NCBI GenBank assembly: GCA_025352685.1 | Contig: JANXSN010000061.1 | Coordinates: forward strand, 1 to 64,000 | DNA: 64,000 bases | Direction: 5' to 3' | DNA from: Sphingomonadales bacterium | Lineage (GTDB): Bacteria; Pseudomonadota; Alphaproteobacteria; Sphingomonadales; Sphingomonadaceae | In this document: positions 58,364 to 64,000 of the stretch, piece by piece | How positions within the stretch are numbered: position 1 is the stretch's first letter | Layout of the letters: each line of letters opens with the position of its first letter | Position numbers and translations under genes: made by a program | Notes under the pieces: model-generated | What the model was told of the DNA's origin: nothing | The model's input: only the letters and a program-made list of their open reading frames with translations | Database searches by the model: none

Positions 58364-59068
58364 ATGTTGAAAGTAGCAAGCTATAATATCCGCAAGGCGA
58401 TCGGTACAGATCGGCGCCGAGCGCCGCTTCGTATCCTCGACGTGCTGAACGAAATCGACGCGGATGTGGTGGCGTTGCAGGAGGCCGACCGTCGTTTTGG
58501 CACGCGGCTCGCCGCACTGCCCATCACCATGATCGAGCATCACTCACCCTATGTCGTCGTCGACGTCGCTGCGCGCACGGGCAGTATCGGTTGGCACGGG
58601 AACGCTCTGCTGGTCCGACGAGGGACGCGTGTCGACCACGTTGGACGCGTAACTCTGCCGACACTCGAACCACGTGGCGCGGTCATGGCCGACCTGGACA
58701 TCGACGGAAGTCAATTACGAGTTTTGGGTATGCACCTCGATTTGTCGGGACTGAATCGACGGCGGCAGGGACACGCAATCACAGCGGCGCTAGCCGAACG
58801 CGATGCGCGCCCAACCATTATCATGGGCGACACCAACGAATGGCGACCGCATGCTGGCTGCTTGGTCGATTTTGCTCGCGTGTTTCGCATCGCGCCGACA
58901 GGGCCGAGCTATCACAGCCGGCGCCCAGTTGGGCGTCTTGACCGCATCATGGTCGACCACGACACACGAATCCTCGCGTGCGGGGTTCATCATAGTCAAC
59001 TTGCGATGCGCGCCAGCGATCATCTGCCCGTATGGGCCGATGTAGAACTGTCGGACAACACACGCTAA
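58364..59068 (+). CDS. Endonuclease/exonuclease/phosphatase (EEP) family protein
   Basis: A 234-residue member of the DNase I-like EEP fold. The signatures are VASYNIRKAIGTD, DADVVALQEADRR with the metal-binding Glu, MHLDLSGLNRRRQG, IIMGDTNEW and the C-terminal RASDHLPVWADVEL with the catalytic Asp-His. It may act on phospholipids, nucleic acid or inositol phosphates. The gene is followed 10 bp on by a glycosyltransferase, a pairing that suggests a joint role in lipid or envelope metabolism. Confidence 0.85.
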   Translation: MLKVASYNIRKAIGTDRRRAPLRILDVLNEIDADVVALQEADRRFGTRLAALPITMIEHHSPYVVVDVAARTGSIGWHGNALLVRRGTRVDHVGRVTLPTLEPRGAVMADLDIDGSQLRVLGMHLDLSGLNRRRQGHAITAALAERDARPTIIMGDTNEWRPHAGCLVDFARVFRIAPTGPSYHSRRPVGRLDRIMVDHDTRILACGVHHSQLAMRASDHLPVWADVELSDNTR

Positions 59069-59078
59069 TGCGGCGGCA

Positions 59079-60224
59079 ATGCAGATTTCTGACCTTCGTA
59101 TCGCGCTTACGAGCGGCAATTATAATTACGTGCGGGACGGAGCTAACCGGTCGCTGAACAATCTTGTTGGCTGGTTACTCGCCAAGGGGGCAGCAGTGAG
59201 AGTGTACGCGCCGGTCGTCGAGAACCCGGCCTTCTCGCCGACGGGCGACCTGGTCGGCGTACCGTCTCTTCCCGTGCCTTTCCGTCCAGAATACCGGATC
59301 GCAATGGGGCTGGGCCCGGTGCGCCCCGATGTAGAGGCATTTCGCCCCAATTTGATCCACGTCTCGTCGCCCGAGTTCCTCGGCCACAGCGCCGTTCGCT
59401 ATGCCAAAGCCCACGATCTGCCTGTTGTCGCGTCGGTCCACACCCGCTTCGACACATATCTGCGCTATTATAACCTCGGCTTTGTGGCGCCGATCGTGAC
59501 CGCCGGGATGCGCCGGTTCTATCGAAAGTGCGACGCCATCGTCGCACCGTCCGAATCGTTTGCCGATGTGCTGCGTGCAGAACGAATGAATTTCGACATT
59601 GGCATCTGGTCGCGCGGGATCGACCGGACGGTTTTCAATCCACAGGCACGCAGCCTTGACTGGCGGAGATCGCTGGGGATCGCCGACGAGGATTTCGTCA
59701 TCGCATTCTTCGGGCGGATTGTCTTGGAAAAGGGCATCGACGTGTTCGGGGATGTCATCGTCGAACTCAAAAGACGAGGAGTTGTCCATAAAGTTCTGGT
59801 CATCGGCGACGGTCCAGCACGCGACAGCTTTGCAGAAAAGGTTCCCGATGCGATCTTCGCCGGGCATCAGGCCGGAACTGACTTGGGGCGGGCGATCGCG
59901 TCGGCAGATCTGCTGCTGCAACCCAGCGTTACCGAGACTTTCGGCAATGTGACGTCGGAAGCCATGGCATGCGCATTGCCCGTCGTGGGCGCGAATGCGA
60001 CGGGGACATCCAGTCTGGTGAAACACGGCGTGACCGGCGTGCTTGTGGCGCCGCGTGATATCGCAGCCTACGCCGATGCCATTCAGTACTACACCACCAG
60101 TCGTGGCGCCGCCCTCGCTGCCGGCGTCGCTGGTGCAAGGGTAGCGGACGGTTATACCTGGGATGCGGTCAACGGCGCGCTGGCGGCGAAATATCTGGAT
60201 GTCATCGCTCGTCGGGCGGTTTAG
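59079..60224 (+). CDS. Family 4 glycosyltransferase
   Basis: A 381-residue GT4 (GT-B fold) enzyme. The N-terminal domain has GNYNYVRDGANRSLNNLVGWL; the C-terminal donor-binding domain contains FFGRIVLEKGIDVF, VIGDGPARDSF and the ETFGNVTSEAMACALPVVG E-x7-E motif. It resembles transferases that put sugars onto lipids (for example MgtA/SqdX-like). The donor and acceptor are unknown. Its stop overlaps the convergent DUF2218 gene by 4 bp. Confidence 0.9.
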   Translation: MQISDLRIALTSGNYNYVRDGANRSLNNLVGWLLAKGAAVRVYAPVVENPAFSPTGDLVGVPSLPVPFRPEYRIAMGLGPVRPDVEAFRPNLIHVSSPEFLGHSAVRYAKAHDLPVVASVHTRFDTYLRYYNLGFVAPIVTAGMRRFYRKCDAIVAPSESFADVLRAERMNFDIGIWSRGIDRTVFNPQARSLDWRRSLGIADEDFVIAFFGRIVLEKGIDVFGDVIVELKRRGVVHKVLVIGDGPARDSFAEKVPDAIFAGHQAGTDLGRAIASADLLLQPSVTETFGNVTSEAMACALPVVGANATGTSSLVKHGVTGVLVAPRDIAAYADAIQYYTTSRGAALAAGVAGARVADGYTWDAVNGALAAKYLDVIARRAV

Positions 60225-60643
60225 CCGTCCGTCCAGTCAAACGATAACGGCGCCTCGCGAAATGCAAATCGGTCGAGATGGCGCGCGATCGCTTTTTTGA
60301 GGCCGTCACGTTGCCCCTCGGCTGTCGCGTTAATGAGGCACTCCAGCATTTTAGCATGAGCGATCATCTTCACCACCGCGTCGCCAGGCCAGTCAGCACC
60401 GCGCGCACTGCGGGAAAAGATGATGGTTCCCTGGCTGGCTGTGAACTCGACAGGCAGGTTGTGCGCCCAATGCTTGCATAGCTGTTGCAGGTACCGGCTG
60501 CCGCTGTTGGTCGGCACATACGCAATTGCGATAGCCGCCATGTGACTTCTCGCGGTCTTCTCCATCGGAGTCAGTCGCTCGACATCCTTTGCAAACACTG
60601 TCGCGTGGCGGCGTTCCATCGTCTCCAGGCGCGCACTGGGCAT
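60221..60643 (-). CDS. DUF2218 domain protein
   Basis: A 140-residue protein with the DUF2218 pattern SRYLQQLCKHWAHNLPVEF, LINATAEGQRDGLKKAIARHLDRFAFREAPLSFDW. The family is small and uncharacterised, often next to siderophore or transcriptional-regulator genes. Its ATG overlaps the PadR stop (TGATG), so the two proteins are coupled. Confidence 0.8.
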   Translation of the reverse strand: MPSARLETMERRHATVFAKDVERLTPMEKTARSHMAAIAIAYVPTNSGSRYLQQLCKHWAHNLPVEFTASQGTIIFSRSARGADWPGDAVVKMIAHAKMLECLINATAEGQRDGLKKAIARHLDRFAFREAPLSFDWTDG

Positions 60644-61254
60644 CAGAGCGCCGCCCTCAGCCGCTCGACCTTCTGGGCGGCATCGTCGATAATCGCAGCC
60701 ACATCGTGCAGCATCTCGGCGGTCACGTCGTCAGCGGTCAATCGATTCTGAAGTACGGCGCGCAGATTGCCCATCGAACGCCGGACTGGCCCGCCGTCGG
60801 TCCTCGCGCGCATTGCACGCATTTCGGACAGCCGAGCGAACAGCGCCAAGACTTCAGCCGCTTTTTTCGTCAGTTCTGTGATTCCGGCCTGGGTGACCGC
60901 GTATTGCTTTTTTCCGGTGTCAGCAGTTGGCGCTACAAATCCCATGTCATCGAGCAGAGTGAGCGTAGGGTAAATGACCCCGGGGCTGGGCGCGTAAACA
61001 CCGCCGGTGAGTTCCTCGATTTCTCGAATCAGATCATAGCCGTGACGCGGCGCATCGGCGATCAGTTTGAGCAGAATGAGTTTGAGTTCGTCACTATTGA
61101 AGACCCGTCGACGTCCTCCACGACCATTGCCGTCGTTACCGCCGCGCAAACCACGGCCGTAGCCCATCATAAATGCGTCGCCACGTCCGCCGGGGGCCCC
61201 GACAGCAAAATAGCGCCGCGGCCCGTGGCCGCATTCCTGATACTTGTGAAACAT
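60643..61254 (-). CDS. PadR-family transcriptional regulator
   Basis: A 203-residue PadR protein. A glycine/arginine-rich head (to about residue 50) is followed by the winged helix LILLKLIADAPRHGYDLIREIEELTGGVYAPSPGVIYPTL, with YPTL as the recognition-helix region, and an effector-side helix (about 145-203). The ATG at 61254 is preferred: AAAGGA lies at the right distance, and two earlier ATGs lack one. PadR proteins repress genes until a ligand binds. It is coupled to DUF2218, and a palindrome lies just upstream. Confidence 0.88.
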   Translation of the reverse strand: MFHKYQECGHGPRRYFAVGAPGGRGDAFMMGYGRGLRGGNDGNGRGGRRRVFNSDELKLILLKLIADAPRHGYDLIREIEELTGGVYAPSPGVIYPTLTLLDDMGFVAPTADTGKKQYAVTQAGITELTKKAAEVLALFARLSEMRAMRARTDGGPVRRSMGNLRAVLQNRLTADDVTAEMLHDVAAIIDDAAQKVERLRAAL

Positions 61255-61280
61255 TCGTAATCCTTTCATCATTATCTACC

Positions 61281-61298
61281 ATATCTAAGATATATCTT
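61281..61298 (-). promoter_or_regulatory. Overlapping palindromes upstream of padR; probable PadR operator
   Basis: AAGATATATCTT (61287-61298) is a perfect 12-bp palindrome, overlapping ATATCT-A-AGATAT (61281-61293). It lies about 30 bp before the padR start, in the divergent padR/rarA space. PadR proteins often bind ATAT- or ATGT-containing inverted repeats next to their own gene, so autoregulation is likely; rarA could also be affected. Confidence 0.6.
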
Positions 61299-61354
61299 GG
61301 GCGAGTCAAGAGATACGGTGCAAAATCTGGTTTGACGTCCTATCTAGAGGTGCC

Positions 61355-62644
61355 ATGGCCGACCTTTTTGCAGCCCCTGCCCCACGCCCACCCCTTGCCG
61401 ATCGCCTACGGCCGGCGACGTTGTCGCAAGTGGTCGGGCAGGATCATCTCACTGGCGCCGATGGCGCGATCGGGCGGATGGTTGCGGCGGGCAAGCTTGC
61501 ATCAATCATCCTGTGGGGACCGCCCGGCACCGGCAAAACAACGATCGCACGCCTGCTCGCTGACGCGGTAGGCCTTCGATTCGAAAGCATCTCGGCTGTG
61601 TTCTCCGGTGTCGCCGACTTGAGGCGCGTTTTTGCGGCAGCAAAAGACGCCGCGACGCTCGGCCAACGCACACTACTGTTCGTGGACGAGATACACCGGT
61701 TTAATCGTGCGCAGCAGGACGGCTTCCTGCCATTCGTTGAAGACGGCACGATCACTCTGGTCGGCGCCACGACTGAGAACCCGAGCTTTGAACTCAATGC
61801 TGCGCTGCTAAGCCGGGCGCAGGTTTTGGTCCTGCATCGGCTCGATGCCGTCTCGCTCGCACAGCTGCTCAGCCGGGCGGAGTCCGCTGAGAAGCGTAAC
61901 TTGCCGCTCGCAGTCGATGCGCGCGATGCGCTCATTGCAAGCGCCGACGGCGACGGGCGATTTCTGCTCAATCAGGCTGAAACGCTTTTCTCGGTCAAGA
62001 TCGTTGATCCGCTCGACGCCCAGGCGTTGGCCGCGTTGCTGCATCGCCGGATGCCGGTTTACGACAAAGACCGCGAGGGTCATTACAATCTCATCAGCGC
62101 TCTTCATAAGTCGTTACGCGGTTCGGACCCGAACGCCGCCCTCTACTGGCTCGCGCGAATGCTCGTCGCGGGCGAGGAGCCTTTGTACGTTCTGCGTCGT
62201 CTCGTGCGGTTTGCCAGCGAGGACATCGGACTCGCCGACCCCCAGGCACTCGTCCAGTGCCTCTCGGCCAAGGACGCATACGACTTCCTGGGCTCCCCTG
62301 AAGGCGAGCTCGCCATCGTACAGGCATGCCTGTATCTGGCGACCGCTCCCAAATCTAATGCGGCCTATTCGGCGCAGAAATCGGCCTGGCAGTCAGCCCG
62401 CGATACGGGATCGCTCATGCCGCCCCTGAACATTGTCAATGCGCCGACCAAACTGATGCAGAATCTCGGCTACGGGAAAGACTATAAGTATGATCACGAC
62501 AGCGACGAGGGGTTTTCCGGCGCCAATTACTGGCCTCACGGGATGCCGCCTGCAACCTTCTATACGCCAGTTGAACGCGGATTCGAGGCGAAGATCGCGG
62601 AGCGGATTGCTTATTGGGACAAACTGCGGACTGCGCGCGCATGA
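61355..62644 (+). CDS. rarA: Replication-associated recombination protein A (AAA+ ATPase)
   Basis: A 429-residue RarA/MgsA, the bacterial counterpart of WRNIP1, acting at stalled replication forks. The N-terminal LADRLRP..L..VVGQ segment, Walker A WGPPGTGKTT (54-63), Walker B LLFVDEIHRFN, sensor GATTENPSFE and the RarA-specific C-terminal region (YWLARML.AGE.P.Y, KDYKYDHD, WPHGMPPATFYTP) are complete. The stop overlaps the next gene (ATGA). Confidence 0.95.
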   Translation: MADLFAAPAPRPPLADRLRPATLSQVVGQDHLTGADGAIGRMVAAGKLASIILWGPPGTGKTTIARLLADAVGLRFESISAVFSGVADLRRVFAAAKDAATLGQRTLLFVDEIHRFNRAQQDGFLPFVEDGTITLVGATTENPSFELNAALLSRAQVLVLHRLDAVSLAQLLSRAESAEKRNLPLAVDARDALIASADGDGRFLLNQAETLFSVKIVDPLDAQALAALLHRRMPVYDKDREGHYNLISALHKSLRGSDPNAALYWLARMLVAGEEPLYVLRRLVRFASEDIGLADPQALVQCLSAKDAYDFLGSPEGELAIVQACLYLATAPKSNAAYSAQKSAWQSARDTGSLMPPLNIVNAPTKLMQNLGYGKDYKYDHDSDEGFSGANYWPHGMPPATFYTPVERGFEAKIAERIAYWDKLRTARA

Positions 62645-62982
62645 CCTTCGATGACGTGCTCGCCTATGACCTCACCCTGGCCGACACGATCCGCAAAAGT
62701 CATTACGGGACGCTCTCGCCGAAGACAGGCGGCCGTGCGTTCGCAAGTGTCGGGAGGGAGCCAAGGTCGATCGTGATGATGATCGATCTCGACACGGTTG
62801 AAATGCCGAAGGAAGCCGGTCCCGAAACTTATTGGCAGACACGCAATTATGTGGGCTGGCAGAACGTTCTCGTACGGTTAGATACCTCAAATCCCGCTCG
62901 CGTCTGCGCAATGATCAACAAAGCGCACGGGTGGGCACGCACTCGGCCGAAACCGCGATCTCGAACTCGCGGCAAGGCGTGA
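62641..62982 (+). CDS. MmcQ/YjbR family protein
   Basis: A 113-residue protein of the MmcQ/YjbR family. The TFDDVLAYDLTLADTIRKSHYGT start and the PETYWQTRNYVGWQNVLVRLDT segment fit; the family is a small double-wing fold (CyaY-like) protein suspected of binding DNA. It is coupled to rarA upstream (ATGA) and to the following gene (GTGA). Confidence 0.8.
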   Translation: MTFDDVLAYDLTLADTIRKSHYGTLSPKTGGRAFASVGREPRSIVMMIDLDTVEMPKEAGPETYWQTRNYVGWQNVLVRLDTSNPARVCAMINKAHGWARTRPKPRSRTRGKA

Positions 62983-63851
62983 CGCTACACTTCGATTATT
63001 TTGCCGCAATAGACTGGTCAGGTGCAGTCGGGGCGCGTCAAACGGGAATCGCCGTGGCGCTGTGCGGCGTGGGCAACGGCGCCCCGGCGCTCGTCCGTGC
63101 TGGCCATATTTGGTCACGGGTCGACGTACTCGAGTGGCTCTCGACCGAACTCCCGGCCCGAACGTTGATTGGGCTTGACCTCGGCATGTCGCTTGCCTTT
63201 GCGGATTGCGGTGCATTTTTCCCGGGATGGAACGAAAGTCCCGCCGATGCCCGCGCGCTCTGGGCATTGGTCGAGCGCATTTGCACCGACGACCCCCATC
63301 TTTCGGCGAACAGTTTCGTCGATCATGTCCAAGCCAGCCGTTATTTTCGCCGTCACGGAGGACGCACTGGCGACCTTTTTCCGGCAGGACGGGGTCGATT
63401 GCGCGTTACCGAACGGGCGCAGCGCGAGCAAGGCTTGAACCCCTATAGTAATTTCAACCTGGTCGGAGCAGCGCAGGTGGGTAAGTCTAGTCTGACAGGC
63501 ATGCGGATGTTGCACCGATTAACCGACCAGCTACCGGTATGGCCGTTCGATCCGCTGCCTGAGACCGGGTCGGTCGTGGTTGAAATTTATACCAGCCTCG
63601 CCGCCCGCGAAGCAGGTGTCGCCAAGGGACGCAGCAAGATGCGCGATGGCGCGACGCTTGATTTAGCGCTCGCGGCACTAGGCAGCGAACTGCATGACGC
63701 CCTTCTTCGCTACACCGATCACGCGACCGATGCGCTGCTGGCGGCTGCGTGGCTACGCAATGTTGCGGGAGACCATGCGCTCTGGTTGCCAGAGGGTATC
63801 GAACGGGTCCGTCAAACCGAAGGCTGGACGTTCGGTATCAGGTCAGGCTAG
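62979..63851 (+). CDS. Hypothetical protein with RNase H-like N-terminus
   Basis: A 290-residue protein. The N-terminal FDYFAAIDWSGAVGARQTGIAVAL resembles the first strands of RNase H-like DUF429-type domains, with an Asp in IDWS and a later Asp in IGLDLGM. The middle and C-terminal parts (SFVDHVQASRYF, EIYTSLAAREAG, RYTDHATDALLAAAWLRN) suggest the final catalytic Asp in the DHATDALLAA stretch. No activity is known. The GTG at 62979 overlaps the upstream stop (GTGA), so it belongs to the rarA operon. Confidence 0.65.
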   Translation: MTLHFDYFAAIDWSGAVGARQTGIAVALCGVGNGAPALVRAGHIWSRVDVLEWLSTELPARTLIGLDLGMSLAFADCGAFFPGWNESPADARALWALVERICTDDPHLSANSFVDHVQASRYFRRHGGRTGDLFPAGRGRLRVTERAQREQGLNPYSNFNLVGAAQVGKSSLTGMRMLHRLTDQLPVWPFDPLPETGSVVVEIYTSLAAREAGVAKGRSKMRDGATLDLALAALGSELHDALLRYTDHATDALLAAAWLRNVAGDHALWLPEGIERVRQTEGWTFGIRSG

Positions 63852-63907
63852 GGCGCCCGTCAGGATCGTCGTTTGCTCACGGACGGTTTGATCCGGACCA
63901 AAAACGT

Positions 63908-63983
63908 GCCGGCTTAGCTCAGTTGGTAGAGCGCCAGTTTTGTAAACTGGATGTCGCGGGTTCGATTCCTGCAGCCGGCACCA
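63908..63983 (+). tRNA. tRNA-Thr (anticodon TGT)
   Basis: A 76-base cloverleaf with encoded CCA. The acceptor stem GCCGGCT pairs with AGCCGGC, the anticodon stem CCAGT/ACTGG closes the loop TTTGTAA (anticodon TGT), and the T-arm GGGTTCGATTCC is regular. Confidence 0.98.
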
Positions 63984-64000
63984 TCACGCCGCATTGGCCC

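Noticed and set aside
1-64000. CRISPR arrays, toxin-antitoxin pairs, restriction or other defence genes, prophage
   Set aside because: Looked for regularly spaced repeats, nuclease/antitoxin pairs, methylases, integrases and structural phage genes; none was seen apart from the IS256 remnant.

Overview
The window is an ordinary-looking stretch of high-GC chromosome from an alphaproteobacterium, most likely a sphingomonad (Sphingomonadales). The support is a single-chain ThiS-ThiG protein, an NDUFA12-type complex I accessory gene beside aat, a DUF1476 - bolA - monothiol glutaredoxin run, and many small families typical of this order. No plasmid, prophage, CRISPR array or recognised defence system is visible. 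The species assignment is inference from gene content.

Layout. 1-0.5 kb: remains of an IS256-family transposase. 0.9-7 kb: a peptide-type binding lipoprotein, then nadA-tspO-nadC for NAD synthesis, a DUF4230 protein and a metallo-beta-lactamase-fold hydrolase. 7.07-7.46 kb: a gene-free gap holding a CtrA-like site, a near-consensus sigma-54 promoter and an 11-bp inverted repeat. 7.5-14 kb (minus strand): serine hydrolase, esterase, leuC, leuD, quinone reductase, DUF1476, bolA and grxD, linking leucine synthesis with Fe-S trafficking. 14-21 kb: GST, 3-oxoacid CoA-transferase (scoA/scoB), SMP-30 lactonase, aldehyde dehydrogenase and a ThDP enzyme, which look catabolic. 21-25.5 kb: the ThiS-ThiG fusion, an SDR gene joined by a deletion to a broken DsbA-like isomerase, aroQ, accB and accC.

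25.5-35 kb: a mixed block (GNAT remnant, TonB-like protein, slipin plus hydrolase, GST, tRNA hydroxylase trhO, orphan ParA) separates accC from the conserved aat - DUF2155 - NDUFA12 group; DUF192, a double cold-shock-domain protein and recX follow. 35-39.4 kb: a stand-alone fatty acyl-AMP ligase and a GGDEF-EAL protein.

39.4-56.2 kb is the transcription/translation core: tRNA-Trp, secE, nusG, rplK, rplA, [three envelope genes], rplJ, rplL, [one reverse-strand gene], rpoB, rpoC. The usual contiguous cluster is cut into at least three transcription units by terminators and inserted genes. 56.3-64 kb: TauE/SafE permease, DUF2490 protein, EEP-family phosphatase, GT4 glycosyltransferase, a PadR/DUF2218 pair with a palindromic operator, an overlapping rarA - YjbR - unknown operon, and tRNA-Thr.

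I did not find a clearly new multi-gene system. The items most worth a second look are the orphan sigma-54/CtrA-type promoter region near 7.2 kb, the SDR/isomerase deletion fusion near 22.85 kb, the split ribosomal-protein/RNA-polymerase cluster with its rplJ leader, and the internal GG tail of the ThiS-ThiG protein.
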